Source: an uncultured Varibaculum sp.
Lineage (GTDB): Bacteria; Actinomycetota; Actinomycetes; Actinomycetales; Actinomycetaceae
DNA: 32,347 nucleotides
Direction of reading: 5' to 3'
NCBI GenBank assembly: GCA_947255165.1
Contig: CAMYFZ010000016.1
Coordinates: 1-32,347 of the forward strand
How positions within the stretch are numbered: position 1 is the stretch's first letter; every line of letters starts with the position of its first letter. Under the pieces are notes generated by a model. The model was given only the letters and a program-made list of their open reading frames with translations, searched no databases and was not told the origin of the DNA. Shown here in pieces: positions 1 to 9,396 of the stretch. The translations under genes and the position numbers were made by a program.

Positions 1-1629
1 GCGCTGCAGGCATCTTTGGGGCGTTTAGCTGCTTGGGCAGGGATTGAGAAAAGTAAAAATAACGCGTCTACCAGTGAAAATCAGCCTAAAGTCCCGGGGA
101 ATGAAGACAGCGCGAAGAACGCCGATCCGGACCCTTCGGAGAGCGCAGAACAGGGAGAAAACGGGGACTTATCGAGGACAGGGACTCCCCAAGCCACTAC
201 AACCGCAGCGGCGGATACCTCTAAACATCCTGGCCATCACGGTCTAAAGGAAGTTTCGCCAAAGAAGAAGCAAACCGCCCCCTTGCGTCCGCTGGCTTCG
301 CTGTTTATCGCGGCTCTCGACCAACTGCGCGCCGTAGAGGTAACCGCGCAAGACTTTTCCCAGGCGGTCACGGCTTTGCCCGCGCATTTACGGATTCGCT
401 TTGCGCTGCGGGTGGGGAAGGAACAGATATATTCTCGCGACCTCGAAAAACTGCAAAAGCGTTACGGAAAGAAAGGACGCGCAGCCCGCAAGCAAGTAAT
501 CCGCGACGCGCTTTCGCAGGTGAGCAAAGCCGAAAGCGGAAAGAAAAACTCGACACCTTCGAAAAGGACTCGGAGCCGCGACGCAGCTAATAAAGCCGGC
601 GGCCAACGTTTTCCGGAAACAGATTTTTCTCCCACTTGGCCACAAATACGAGAAAAAGCGGCAGTTTTACCTGCTGAGATAACCACTGCTGCTGGCGGGG
701 TACCTGGTAAGGCCTTCCCGGGCTTACTGCCACAGCGCCTTCCCCGTCCCTTCGGATTATCACTGCTTTCGGGTCCGCAAAAAAACCGCTACGAAAACCC
801 GCCTTCCGCCCAAACGAACAGCGAGAACCGCAGTCAGCAGAATTCCGCTTCCCCCACTTTCCCGGTGCGAGTAGCGCGCTTTGGAAACTTGCCGCAAGCT
901 CAACGCTCCCACCACTTTGGGGTTACCTGTTTGCTTTGCTCCCAGCTCTGCCTGCCGCCTGGACGGATTTCCACCCGTTGGCCAGCGCATTTAGCCTTAA
1001 ATCTGGCGGCACTGCCCTACGAAAAAGCGGATTTACTTGCAGATCTGCAGCTGGTAGCCACTTGGCGTTGCCTTAAAAAAGCCCAAGTCGATACCTGGCA
1101 GGTACGCGATGCTTCAGCATTACAGCAGTTAGCAGCAGATTTCCGGGACCGTTTCGAGGACGAGGTTTACGCCCTCGCCCGCGAAATTGGAGAGGTTGGA
1201 GCCAGCTATCGAGAAATATCAGCCGCGCTAGCTGGACATTTCCCTCTCAGCGCTTTAGCGGAAGTTACCCAGGTGCGCTCCCAGCTATCGCAGCTAATCT
1301 ACCCGGGTTTCCTCTGGGATTTATGCGAGGGAGCTGCAGATTTAGGGCGTTACCTGAAGGCAATCGTTACCCGTCTTCAAAAGGCGAGCCAGGGGCAAAA
1401 CAAGGGGAACCACCAGGAAGAACAGGCTTTAGCAATCTGGGAAGGCGCGCGCGAAAACCTGGAAAACCGAGAAGACCTAACCGCAGATCCTGCCGCCGTA
1501 TCCACCCTCATCCATGGGTGCTGGCTGCTAGAAGAGCTGCGGGTTTCACTATTTGCCCAGCCCTTGGGTACGCGGGAGCGGGTATCCCTCAAGCGCCTGA
1601 GTAAGCTACTAAAGGATACCCATCTTTAA
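1..1629 (+). CDS. hrpA: ATP-dependent RNA helicase HrpA, C-terminal part (5' end outside window)
   Basis: The reading frame is open from base 1, so this is the 3' part of a longer gene; the TTG at 16 is probably an internal codon. The last 230 or so residues match the DUF3418 C-terminal region of HrpA-type DEAH RNA helicases: an LPAHLRIRF motif, then FGVTCLLC, then YPGFLWD and, near the end, EELRVSLFAQPLGT with a basic tail. The helicase motor domains must lie upstream. HrpA unwinds RNA and helps rescue stalled ribosomes in E. coli; the role here is inferred. Odd: a Ser/Asn/Glu/Thr-rich low-complexity stretch of roughly 80 residues sits near the visible start, and a second Lys/Ser-rich linker follows the LPAHLR block. 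The gene converges on the kinase gene with only 9 bases between stops. Confidence 0.82.
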   Translation, partial: ALQASLGRLAAWAGIEKSKNNASTSENQPKVPGNEDSAKNADPDPSESAEQGENGDLSRTGTPQATTTAAADTSKHPGHHGLKEVSPKKKQTAPLRPLASLFIAALDQLRAVEVTAQDFSQAVTALPAHLRIRFALRVGKEQIYSRDLEKLQKRYGKKGRAARKQVIRDALSQVSKAESGKKNSTPSKRTRSRDAANKAGGQRFPETDFSPTWPQIREKAAVLPAEITTAAGGVPGKAFPGLLPQRLPRPFGLSLLSGPQKNRYENPPSAQTNSENRSQQNSASPTFPVRVARFGNLPQAQRSHHFGVTCLLCSQLCLPPGRISTRWPAHLALNLAALPYEKADLLADLQLVATWRCLKKAQVDTWQVRDASALQQLAADFRDRFEDEVYALAREIGEVGASYREISAALAGHFPLSALAEVTQVRSQLSQLIYPGFLWDLCEGAADLGRYLKAIVTRLQKASQGQNKGNHQEEQALAIWEGARENLENREDLTADPAAVSTLIHGCWLLEELRVSLFAQPLGTRERVSLKRLSKLLKDTHL

Positions 1630-1638
1630 GCGACTCTC

Positions 1639-3042
1639 TTAAAGCAACAGTAAAATAGTGGCCGCGACCAGGGTGATTAGGGCGCCGATCCCTAAGCCGA
1701 TCGCCACTCCCCCTAAGATTTCTTTAGCTACACTCGAGCGCGGACTCGGCGCCCCCAGGCGGGGAGAAGCACTCGACGAATGCTCGATAAAATCTGAACT
1801 GTTTTCCCAGGCTCCTAAAGTTTGCTCATTTGCAGACCCCTCCCGCTCCCGCGGCGGCGAAAAGGCCCCAGGAGATCCAGTTCCCGCCCCGATAGCCTCC
1901 TCAGTATTAACCATAATCGCTGGCGGTAAAGCTACCGGATGCCAAACGGGGGCCGCCGGTTCCACCTGCCCGCGAGCAGTCTGCCCCGACTGGGTTTCGG
2001 CCTCATCGTGCGCGGGAATAATCGGTTTTGCCGACGACAAGGAAGTCTTAGCATCCGCTGGGGCAACCCTCACTACCTCCTCCAGCGGTTGCGGCGGTGG
2101 GGGCTCCTTTAAAATTGGCAGAGCATCGAGGGTGCGCACCTGGTCAACTACTGACTTTAAGAGGGCGTAGGTCTGGGCAGCGCTGGGGCGAACTGAAGTC
2201 TCTTTCGCCAGCATTTGGGTAATCACATTCCACAGGGGGCCAGGAATTCCGGGCAGCATTCCCGGCATATCGTAGAACTGATGGTTTAAAACTTCCCCTA
2301 CCGAGCCTCTAAAAGGGGTGATTCCGCAGAGCAATTCATAAAGGATCACTCCCAGGGAATAAATATCAGTTTTTGAGCTGACTCCTTTGCCTTCAATCAT
2401 TTCGGGAGCCATATAGTAGGGGGTTCCAGAACGCTTCGTAGTCTGGATTTCGTAGCGAGGATCAATCCATCTGGCTAAACCAAAATCCGCGATTTTGGGC
2501 ACCAGGTAGCCCCCTTGTCGTTTCAATAAAATATTGGAGGGCTTTAAATCGCGATGCACAATCCCGGCGTGATGAATCGGGGAAAGACCAGCGGCAATCC
2601 CCATGCAATAGTAGACGGCATCTAAAGGCAGCAGCGTACCCCGCTTTTTTAGCAGCTCCCCCAAATCCCCGCCATCGGTATATTCCATAATGATTGCCAT
2701 GTACTCCGGAGTTTGTACCAGATCATAAACTTCCACAATGTTTTGGTGACGCACCCCGGTAACCAGGTCTTTCTCCATCCGAAAACGCTGCACAATCCCG
2801 GGTTTAATCGCCAAGTTAGAACGCAAAATTTTGGCGGCATAAAGGTTCCCCCGCGAATCCGCGACCTTCCACACTTCCCCCATGGTGCCCGAACCTAGGG
2901 CTTTGAGCAGACGATAACCGGCGATATGAAACGGGATTTGCGAAACAGTGGAGCCGCCTTGGTTTACGGCTGGCATCGAGGGGGACCTATAGCCGGCCTC
3001 GTTGCCGAGCGTTCGCGGATCTGGTTCGAGATGCTCACTCAC
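1639..3042 (-). CDS. Tail-anchored Ser/Thr protein kinase (PknF-like context)
   Basis: A 467-residue Hanks-type kinase. Visible motifs are a Gly-rich loop GSGTMGEV (50-57), Lys71 in YAAKIL, HRDLKPSN (163-170, catalytic Asp165), DFG (186-188), a Thr-rich activation loop and APE (212-214). The kinase domain ends near residue 300. A Pro/Ala/Glu-rich linker follows, then a single hydrophobic helix at about 443-467 that runs to the last residue, so the protein is tail-anchored and has no PASTA or other external sensor. The GTG start has an AGGAG motif 7 bases upstream inside the end of the FHA-ABC gene, whose stop is 3 bases away, so the two are probably translationally coupled. By analogy with mycobacterial PknF and Rv1747, the neighbouring FHA-ABC exporter is the likely substrate; that link is inference. 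Confidence 0.93.
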   Translation of the reverse strand: MSEHLEPDPRTLGNEAGYRSPSMPAVNQGGSTVSQIPFHIAGYRLLKALGSGTMGEVWKVADSRGNLYAAKILRSNLAIKPGIVQRFRMEKDLVTGVRHQNIVEVYDLVQTPEYMAIIMEYTDGGDLGELLKKRGTLLPLDAVYYCMGIAAGLSPIHHAGIVHRDLKPSNILLKRQGGYLVPKIADFGLARWIDPRYEIQTTKRSGTPYYMAPEMIEGKGVSSKTDIYSLGVILYELLCGITPFRGSVGEVLNHQFYDMPGMLPGIPGPLWNVITQMLAKETSVRPSAAQTYALLKSVVDQVRTLDALPILKEPPPPQPLEEVVRVAPADAKTSLSSAKPIIPAHDEAETQSGQTARGQVEPAAPVWHPVALPPAIMVNTEEAIGAGTGSPGAFSPPREREGSANEQTLGAWENSSDFIEHSSSASPRLGAPSPRSSVAKEILGGVAIGLGIGALITLVAATILLLL

Positions 3043-3045
3043 GTT

Positions 3046-5829
3046 CTATCTCCTGGATCTCGACAGTGGAACGGTGGTTAAGACCGCAAATATACCGTAA
3101 AAACCGATTAAGATCCCCAGGTTAGAGAGCCATCTTCCTTTATCCGGTTTCCATCGCTGATGCTTTTCCGGAATAGTGATGGGCTCTGGTTTCTCTAAGG
3201 TCTCCGCCTGGGGAGGCGCTTGTCCTAAGGTCTCAGCCTGCTGTTTAGCATCCTGGTTACGTCGATCAATCTTAGCTTTATTGTCCGCATAGGTTTTGTC
3301 CTGTTTTTGTTGTGCATCTATGGCTGACTGTCGGTGAATACGATTCAAATCGACCGAGGCAGCACCAGCTGAATAAGCCCATTGCGAGGAAACCGCGGAA
3401 GATACCACGTGTCCCGCGCTAGAATCCGCAAAATCGATAACGCCCCCACACATCACCAGCTGCACCATGAGCAGCACAATCATCACCGGAGTAGTTTGTT
3501 CCGCGCTGCGCACTAAAGCAGAAAAGAACAATCCTAAAGAGGACGCCGACAAGGTGGCCAGCAAACAGGCCAGGAAAAGTTCCCAACGGAAAGGCAGCGC
3601 CACCCCTCTATGAGGAACTCGATTTATTAAAGTGATTACCAGCGTGAGAATTCCCGCCTGCACCACTGCCGAAAGCCCGAGGCTGATGATTTTTGATAGC
3701 AGGTAGGCCCCAAGACGCAATCCCACCGCTGATTCCCGGCGGAAAATAGCGCGCTCGCGCACCAGTTCTCTAATCGCGGGAACCAGCCCCATCAGCACCG
3801 CCCCAAAGATCACGATTACCAGCAGCATTCCTGGCGATTTAATTCCCTCGGTATCCGTGCTGCCCACGAACCCGGTTTTGCCGGGAACGACTAGAGACAA
3901 AACCGCCATCACTAGCGGTAGGGCCACCGTAAAAATCACTACCAGCGGATCGGCCATCATCAGTCGCATTTGGCGGGAGAACAAGGTGCGACTTTGCCTA
4001 AGTAGAGAATGCTTTTTGGGGTTAATCAATTGTTTTTGCGCCGGAGCCGCCTTACTGCCCGCATGAACTCCGGCGAGCGTTAGCGACCTCCTTATATCAT
4101 GGAGATTCAGCCGTCCCGAGGAGGCAAACATGGCTTGCATCTGGTCGGGAGCCTGCGAAAGTAAATCGTAGATTTCCGGAAAATCCTTCACCCCCAGGGG
4201 AGCAAAAAACCCTTTGATTCCCGCCGGCGGACCAAAGTAAGCCACTTTCCCCCCGGGAGCTAGCAGTAAAACATTATCCGCCATATGCAGATTGGCAGTT
4301 GAATGGGTAATAACTACCACGGTACGTCCTGGTTGCCCGTTTTGGCCGTGCGCCAGTTTAGCTAAAAGCCCCATTACTTCTCGATCCAGATTAGGATCCA
4401 GCCCCGAAGTGGGCTCATCCAAGAACAGCAAATCGGGTTCATCTAAAAGTTCCATTGCCGTCGATACCCGTTTGCGTTGCCCTCCCGACATCCGTTTTAC
4501 TTTCGTATCTGCATGCGCTTGCAGATCAAGCTGATTAATGGCTCTCTGCACCGCTTCCTCGCGAACCTTGGCGGGAGTATTATCCGGAAAGCGCAGTTTA
4601 GCTGCGTAATCTAAAACTTTTCGCCCGGTCAAATCCAGATGCAATAAATCATCTTGGGGAACTGCAGAAATCCGCTCTGAAAGCGCCGAGGCATATTGGC
4701 TCATCTCCAAACCTTCAAAATAGGTGGCGCCCTTTTGCGGTTTAAGCTTACCCATCATGCAGTTAAGGAGTGTCGATTTCCCCGCTCCCGAAGGCCCAAT
4801 TACCGCCAACAAAGAATCTTTTGGAACCGCAAAAGATACCTGGTCTAAAATAGCCTTTTTCGCCCCCGCCCCCTTTTGTCGTTCACTCGCGGTCGTGGGC
4901 ACCTGGAAAGACATGTTGTCCACAATCAGGGTGTCGTGGCGGGGACCCTCAGCCACTATCCCCACTCTGACCAGCTTATTTTCCTGTAATCGTAGCGAAA
5001 TCCTCCCCACGGTGAGTACATCACCCGGATGAATCCGCGCAGTACGTACCCGGAATCCGTTAATGAATACTCCGTTAGTTGACCCCAGATCAGTAACTGT
5101 TAACCCCCCATAACTGGTCGAAATCACAGCGTGATGGGAGGAAACCAACGGATCGGGCAGCACAACTTCGTTGTCAGCACCACGGCCGATATGGAAAATC
5201 TGTCCCGGAGCGGGAATCGGAATTTCGTTACCGGCACCCACTATTTCCCGGTTATCCGTTCTACCCAAATTAGTGGGAAGCCGGGCCGGGGCGGGGCGGG
5301 GCAGTTTTTTACCGACACCCAAAGTTGTCCACCCGCGAGGAACGAGCATATCGGAACGAGATAGAGACCGAGAGGGAGTATTAGCGGCGGTTTGTGGTAT
5401 CGCTACCGGCGGCGGAGGCGGAATCTTCTCCACCCCTTTGGGGGTGGCAACTCGCGGCGGCAGAGCCGAAGCCGGTCGTAAAGACACCGCTGGAGCGGCA
5501 CCCTTTTTCAGATTGTTGCCCACCATTTGCTCTTGATAGGTAATTACCGGAGCCGATGCTTGCATCCCCAGATGGAGCTGTCCGGTTCCTTCTAATAGAT
5601 ATTCCGCGCCGGGGCGTAATCTTTGCCCGCCGATGTATACCCCGTTAGTTGATTTAAGATCGGTAACTGTCCATCGCCCATTCAGGGAGGAAATTTTTAG
5701 ATGGCTACGGGAGACTAAGGGATCTTGTATCCTCAACCCTGCAGATTTGTCCCGACCCACCACAATGGTCTGGCCAGAAGAGAGGGCAAGCGCTTTTCCT
5801 CCCCACTTCACCAATAGCTGCTTGCCCAT
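3046..5829 (-). CDS. FHA-FHA-ABC transporter (ATPase fused to ABC-2 permease), Rv1747-like
   Basis: 927 residues in the order FHA1 - linker - FHA2 - ABC ATPase - membrane domain. FHA1 shows GRD (25-27), SRSH (40-43) and STNG (60-63); FHA2 shows GRG (215-217), SSHH (230-233) and STNG (250-253). The ATPase has Walker A GPSGAGKST (345-353), signature MSGGQ (447-451), Walker B LLFLDEP (467-473) and the H-loop His509. About six membrane segments follow from residue 628, with a long Gln/Lys-rich extracytoplasmic loop (about 801-900) before the last helix. FHA domains bind phosphothreonine; the 110-residue linker between them holds two Thr-Pro sites (Thr129, Thr151) that could be phosphorylated. M. 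tuberculosis Rv1747 has the same architecture and is controlled by its adjacent kinase. The substrate is unknown; a cell-envelope lipid or glycan is a guess from the family. ATG start with AGAGG just upstream. Confidence 0.93.
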   Translation of the reverse strand: MGKQLLVKWGGKALALSSGQTIVVGRDKSAGLRIQDPLVSRSHLKISSLNGRWTVTDLKSTNGVYIGGQRLRPGAEYLLEGTGQLHLGMQASAPVITYQEQMVGNNLKKGAAPAVSLRPASALPPRVATPKGVEKIPPPPPVAIPQTAANTPSRSLSRSDMLVPRGWTTLGVGKKLPRPAPARLPTNLGRTDNREIVGAGNEIPIPAPGQIFHIGRGADNEVVLPDPLVSSHHAVISTSYGGLTVTDLGSTNGVFINGFRVRTARIHPGDVLTVGRISLRLQENKLVRVGIVAEGPRHDTLIVDNMSFQVPTTASERQKGAGAKKAILDQVSFAVPKDSLLAVIGPSGAGKSTLLNCMMGKLKPQKGATYFEGLEMSQYASALSERISAVPQDDLLHLDLTGRKVLDYAAKLRFPDNTPAKVREEAVQRAINQLDLQAHADTKVKRMSGGQRKRVSTAMELLDEPDLLFLDEPTSGLDPNLDREVMGLLAKLAHGQNGQPGRTVVVITHSTANLHMADNVLLLAPGGKVAYFGPPAGIKGFFAPLGVKDFPEIYDLLSQAPDQMQAMFASSGRLNLHDIRRSLTLAGVHAGSKAAPAQKQLINPKKHSLLRQSRTLFSRQMRLMMADPLVVIFTVALPLVMAVLSLVVPGKTGFVGSTDTEGIKSPGMLLVIVIFGAVLMGLVPAIRELVRERAIFRRESAVGLRLGAYLLSKIISLGLSAVVQAGILTLVITLINRVPHRGVALPFRWELFLACLLATLSASSLGLFFSALVRSAEQTTPVMIVLLMVQLVMCGGVIDFADSSAGHVVSSAVSSQWAYSAGAASVDLNRIHRQSAIDAQQKQDKTYADNKAKIDRRNQDAKQQAETLGQAPPQAETLEKPEPITIPEKHQRWKPDKGRWLSNLGILIGFYGIFAVLTTVPLSRSRR

Positions 5830-5856
5830 GTGTCCTCTTTAGTGAAATCCTAAACT

Positions 5857-6438
5857 TTACTTTTTCAAGTTTACGGACTTGAGCGGCGAAAAGTTGCATC
5901 TGAATGGTTTAGCCTGGTTCATACGCTCAATTTTGCGAAGTTCCCGCAGATAGGCGGGGTGGTGGGGTGGAGGTCCTCCCCGGTATGTCCAAGTAAAAAT
6001 ATTTTCTACTTTGAAATCACGAGAGCATTCAGAGCAGGCTAGCACCCGGGTAGGGGTACGGAAACGCTCAACGCGGTGCCCGGCTTTACAGACCCCTATC
6101 CAGGGGGCGGGCAGGGAGGGCGCATCCGGGGATACTGTCCGCTCGCCACTTCCTCCTAGAGCTTTAATAGCTTGCTGCCACCGTTTTCCATGGCCCGCCC
6201 GCGGCCCCACCTGGGCGTGCGCCACCTCGTGTAAAACTACTTCCCGAGCGGCAGCAGCATCATATAGCGGTAGCAGATAGCGGGAAAAACTAATCCGTTT
6301 ATCCCCAAAATGGCAGGCTCCGGCACGGCGGCGAGCATGATCGCAGCTCACTTCCCAATCCTGCAGTCCGCACGCATCTAGAGTGCGACGTGCCAGGTCT
6401 AATACCTCGTCCAACTCGCCTACTTTCAATAAATGCAT
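5857..6438 (-). CDS. SprT-like zinc metalloprotein
   Basis: A 193-residue protein with the SprT-like metallopeptidase core: LHEVAHA gives HExxH (His70, Glu71, His74), and HGKRW supplies a third likely ligand, His83. A C-terminal zinc-ribbon-like part has Cys117 and a CSEC pair (Cys135, Cys138), as in many SprT family members. Eukaryotic SPRTN proteases of this fold digest DNA-protein crosslinks; the bacterial members are poorly characterised, so the activity here is inferred. It starts with ATG but lacks a clear Shine-Dalgarno. The upstream AT-rich TATGTT suggests a promoter very close to the start. It is the first gene of a probable three-gene operon with the FHA-ABC exporter (27-base gap) and kinase, and is divergent from the TetR gene across 56 bases. 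Confidence 0.85.
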   Translation of the reverse strand: MHLLKVGELDEVLDLARRTLDACGLQDWEVSCDHARRRAGACHFGDKRISFSRYLLPLYDAAAAREVVLHEVAHAQVGPRAGHGKRWQQAIKALGGSGERTVSPDAPSLPAPWIGVCKAGHRVERFRTPTRVLACSECSRDFKVENIFTWTYRGGPPPHHPAYLRELRKIERMNQAKPFRCNFSPLKSVNLKK

Positions 6439-6494
6439 TTAAAAACATAAACTAGGGCTGTTCCCCATGAATCCTAGCGGAGGCAAACTCGTAA

Positions 6495-7172
6495 ATGACA
6501 ACCTCACCCCAAGTAGCGCCAACGGTCTCTGCGCGGCGTGAAGTCACCCGGCAAAAACTATTCGCTGCCGCCCGGGAACTGTTCGCCAAAGAGGGACTAG
6601 GGAAAACCGGGGTGAAAACCCTATGCGAGGCGGCCGGTTTCTCCCGCGGCGCCTTTTACTCTAACTTCCCCGACTTTTCCGAATTTTTACGCCAATACGT
6701 CCGCGGCGAATTCACACAGGTATCCAAACAACTATCTCGGGCACAAACCCTTATTAACCAGAAATTACCCATCGGATCCGCAGCCTTAGAAGGTAGCTTC
6801 TTAACTACCCACTGGCCCCTGATAAGTGAAACCATCTCCTCCACCATGCTGTTTGAGCGAGATTTCGTGTTAACGCTGACCGAATTACGGGTCTATGCGG
6901 CACGCAACCGGGAATTTTTACCGTTTTTACGCAAAGAAATACTGGTACTTGAAAAGCAATTGGCGGAAATAATCACCGGCTGCCTACGTACCCAGGGTTT
7001 GCGGCTACTCGTCGATCCTCTCGACTGTGCTTTTGTGGTGGTTGCCCTCTGGCAAGCAGACCTGGTAAACCGTTCCGGTGGGGTTGCTTCCGGACAAGTT
7101 GTGCGCCCCTCCAGTCACTTCTTGGAAGTCGCCCTCCCGCGTTGCCTCGCCGGCATGGTTACCAGCGAATAG
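6495..7172 (+). CDS. TetR/AcrR family transcriptional regulator
   Basis: 225 residues. An N-terminal helix-turn-helix of TetR type spans about 19-63: a helix with LFAAARELFAKEGL, then TGVKTLCEAAGFSRGAFYSNF, in which GAFYSNF is the usual recognition-helix end. The ligand-binding C-terminal domain is not assignable to a subfamily. ATG start; a GGAGG lies 11 bases upstream, a little far but usable. It is divergent from the SprT-like gene with only 56 bases between start codons, so it may control that operon (metalloprotein, FHA-ABC exporter, kinase) as well as itself. I see no convincing palindromic operator in that gap. Its stop is 14 bases from the convergent phosphoribosyltransferase stop. 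Confidence 0.9.
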   Translation: MTTSPQVAPTVSARREVTRQKLFAAARELFAKEGLGKTGVKTLCEAAGFSRGAFYSNFPDFSEFLRQYVRGEFTQVSKQLSRAQTLINQKLPIGSAALEGSFLTTHWPLISETISSTMLFERDFVLTLTELRVYAARNREFLPFLRKEILVLEKQLAEIITGCLRTQGLRLLVDPLDCAFVVVALWQADLVNRSGGVASGQVVRPSSHFLEVALPRCLAGMVTSE

Positions 7173-7186
7173 GCCCGGCAGCGCCC

Positions 7187-7717
7187 CTAGTGCCCCAAAC
7201 CCTCTGCGGTAACCGGAGGTAGCGTCGACCAGGGGAAATTAATCCACTTATCGGTGTGCTTAAGTACGTAGTCGGGTTTAATAATCGACCGGGACTTTAC
7301 ATAGATACAGGCGCTTCTCGCTTCAGAAACCGTTACCCGCTCGCCCTCTTGCCCAGAAGGAATCCCGCGTTCGCGAATCAGCCGCATTACTAGCTCTAAA
7401 GTTTTCCCGGAATCGGCAACGTCATCTACTACCAGTACTCTCTTACCGGACAGAGCCGAAACATCCATCAGCGGGGGAATCAAGACTGGCTCGGGCAAGG
7501 TTTCTTCAATATCGGTGTAGAACTCTACGTTCATGGTGCCGATTGCTTTGAGCCCTAGCGCGTAAGAGAGAGCGCCGGCAGGCAACAACCCGCCACGAGC
7601 TACCGCCACCACTAACTCCGGCATCCACCCGGAATCTACGATATTCTGCGCAATTTGCCGAGTTGCGTCCCCAAAACCTTGCCAGGTGAGCACTTCCCGA
7701 TCTTTAGTATCTGCCAT
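7187..7717 (-). CDS. Phosphoribosyltransferase (purine-type, Gpt-like)
   Basis: 176 residues with the type I phosphoribosyltransferase fold. The PRPP-binding motif VLVVDDVADSGKT is at 94-106, and an upstream VVAVARGGLLPAGAL (about 37-50) supplies the PPi loop, as in xanthine/guanine phosphoribosyltransferases. It probably converts a free purine base and PRPP to the nucleotide in the cytoplasm; the exact base cannot be told from sequence. It is divergent from guaB1, a GMP reductase-type gene, across a 174-base region, which supports a purine-salvage role. ATG start; the Shine-Dalgarno is weak. An alternative is a regulatory PRTase-like protein, but the PRPP loop is intact. Confidence 0.85.
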   Translation of the reverse strand: MADTKDREVLTWQGFGDATRQIAQNIVDSGWMPELVVAVARGGLLPAGALSYALGLKAIGTMNVEFYTDIEETLPEPVLIPPLMDVSALSGKRVLVVDDVADSGKTLELVMRLIRERGIPSGQEGERVTVSEARSACIYVKSRSIIKPDYVLKHTDKWINFPWSTLPPVTAEGLGH

Positions 7718-7750
7718 AGAACTAGCCTAGCTATTTTTAGTGAACTTTTT

Positions 7751-7781
7751 TTGACTGGGAAAGAGCTTTTTCTTTTATCTA
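7751..7781 (+). promoter_or_regulatory. Candidate promoter for guaB1
   Basis: A TTGACT -35-like hexamer (7751-7756) is followed 18 bases later by TTATCT (7775-7780). It points at guaB1, leaving a leader of about 100 bases that is pyrimidine-rich and shows no obvious riboswitch. The start of guaB1 itself lacks a Shine-Dalgarno, so a second promoter giving a leaderless mRNA is also possible. Confidence 0.35.
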
Positions 7782-7891
7782 TCTCCCCCACCGCCTCCAC
7801 CTGGGAAAATAGTGCGTGTTCACCCGCAACAATCTGCTGCCAGGCTTAAACCCCTCCCCCTTTTGCTTTCTTTGCACTAAGCTGGGTAGCC

Positions 7892-9331
7892 GTGCGCTTT
7901 TTAAATGGAATGTCAGCGCCTTATGAGCTGACCTATGACGACGTGTTTATGGTTCCCTCACGTTCGGGAATCGCTTCCCGCTTCGACGTGGACTTATCTT
8001 CTGACGACGGCACCGGCACCACGGTACCCATCATCGTCGCGAATATGACGGCGGTTGCCGGTAAGCGCATGGCGGAAACAGTTTCTCGCCGCGGAGGCCT
8101 GGTCACCCTGCCTCAAGACGTTCCCGGCGACATCATCGCGAAAACCGTGGCCGAGGTTAAAGCCTGTCACACCGTCTATGACACTCCGGTGGTACTAGGT
8201 CCCCACGACACGGTAGCGGCGGCGCTTTCCCTGATTTCTAAGCGATCCCACCGCGCGGTACTAGTTACAGATGAGGAAAACCGCCCCATCGGGGTAGTTC
8301 CCGAGTCGGCATTGGCCGGGGTGGATCACTTTGCGCAGCTCCACACGGTAATGGATACCCATACCCTGCTCTTGCCGGAAGGGATAGGTCCCGAGGATGC
8401 CTACCGCCAGTTAGCCGAAGAACACCTAGGCCTCGGGGCGGTAGTCGATTCAGAGGGACGCCTAGTGGGGGTAATGACCGCCCCCGGGGCAGTACGTTCC
8501 TCTATCTACACCCCGAACACCGACCGGAACGGCAAACTGCGGGTAGCGGCGGCAGTCGGAATTAACGGTGACGTGGCTAGCCGCGCCTGTCAGCTGGTGG
8601 CAGCAGGCGTAGATGTGCTGGTAGTCGATACCGCGCACGGTTATCAAGACAGAACCATCCGGGCTTTGCAGGCAGTACGGGCTACCGGAGTGGAAGTACC
8701 GATCGTGGCCGGAAACGTGGTCACCGCAGACGCGGTATCTGAACTGGCCGCAGCGGGAGCCGATATTTTGAAAGTAGGAATTGGACCGGGCGCAATGTGT
8801 ACCACCCGGATGGCTACCGGTGTTGGTCGCCCCCAGTTCTCGGCGGTGCTCGAATGTGCCAGCCGCGCCCATGAACTCGGGAAATCCGTGTGGGCTGACG
8901 GTGGCGTACGTCATCCGCGAGACGTGGCCTTAGCGCTAGCGGCCGGAGCCTCTAACGTAATGGTCGGTTCCTGGTTCGCTGGTACCCACGAATCACCTGG
9001 CGATATTGTGCGAGACGCGGATGGACGACCCTATAAGGAAAACTTTGGGATGGCTTCCCGCCGGGCAGTTCGTAACCGCAACGCCACTTCCCGTGGTTTT
9101 GAACGCGCCCGTAAAGAACTATTTGAGGAAGGAATTTCTACTTCCCGGATGTATCTGGATCCCGTCCGTCCCGGGGTGGAGAACCTAATCGACCAGATCC
9201 TGGCAGGAGTGCGTTCCTCTTTCACCTACGCAGGAGCGGCTAATCAGGCAGAATTCCGGGAAAAAGCAGTTGTCGGAATTCAAAGCGCCGCCGGATATAA
9301 AGAGGGCGCCCCCGTAGAAAGCTCCTGGTAA
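7892..9331 (+). CDS. guaB1: GuaB1 family IMPDH/GMPR-related enzyme (probable GMP reductase with CBS domains)
   Basis: 479 residues of the actinobacterial GuaB1 group. The N-terminus (MRFLNG, LTYDDVF, then VPSRS and VANMTAVAG) is typical. A CBS-domain pair spans about 93-205. The catalytic loop [10 protein letters not shown] has Cys303, and the substrate-binding stretches VAGNVVT and [10 protein letters not shown] follow. Mycobacterial GuaB1 was shown to be a GMP reductase (GMP to IMP with NADPH) rather than an IMP dehydrogenase; the same activity is inferred here from subfamily, and the usual annotation as IMP dehydrogenase would be misleading. GTG start chosen because it places MRFL at the N-terminus as in relatives; no Shine-Dalgarno is visible. 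The LMW phosphatase follows 65 bases downstream and may share its transcript. Confidence 0.92.
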   Translation: MRFLNGMSAPYELTYDDVFMVPSRSGIASRFDVDLSSDDGTGTTVPIIVANMTAVAGKRMAETVSRRGGLVTLPQDVPGDIIAKTVAEVKACHTVYDTPVVLGPHDTVAAALSLISKRSHRAVLVTDEENRPIGVVPESALAGVDHFAQLHTVMDTHTLLLPEGIGPEDAYRQLAEEHLGLGAVVDSEGRLVGVMTAPGAVRSSIYTPNTDRNGKLRVAAAVGINGDVASRACQLVAAGVDVLVVDTAHGYQDRTIRALQAVRATGVEVPIVAGNVVTADAVSELAAAGADILKVGIGPGAMCTTRMATGVGRPQFSAVLECASRAHELGKSVWADGGVRHPRDVALALAAGASNVMVGSWFAGTHESPGDIVRDADGRPYKENFGMASRRAVRNRNATSRGFERARKELFEEGISTSRMYLDPVRPGVENLIDQILAGVRSSFTYAGAANQAEFREKAVVGIQSAAGYKEGAPVESSW

Positions 9332-9396
9332 AAACGCTTCTAGGTAAGCGGTTACCCAATCAGACACCCAATAACTGACTAGCGAAAGGAATCACC

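Noticed and set aside
8462..8914. 150-codon antisense open frame within guaB1
   Set aside because: It lies wholly opposite a well-conserved gene and has no family features or start signals.
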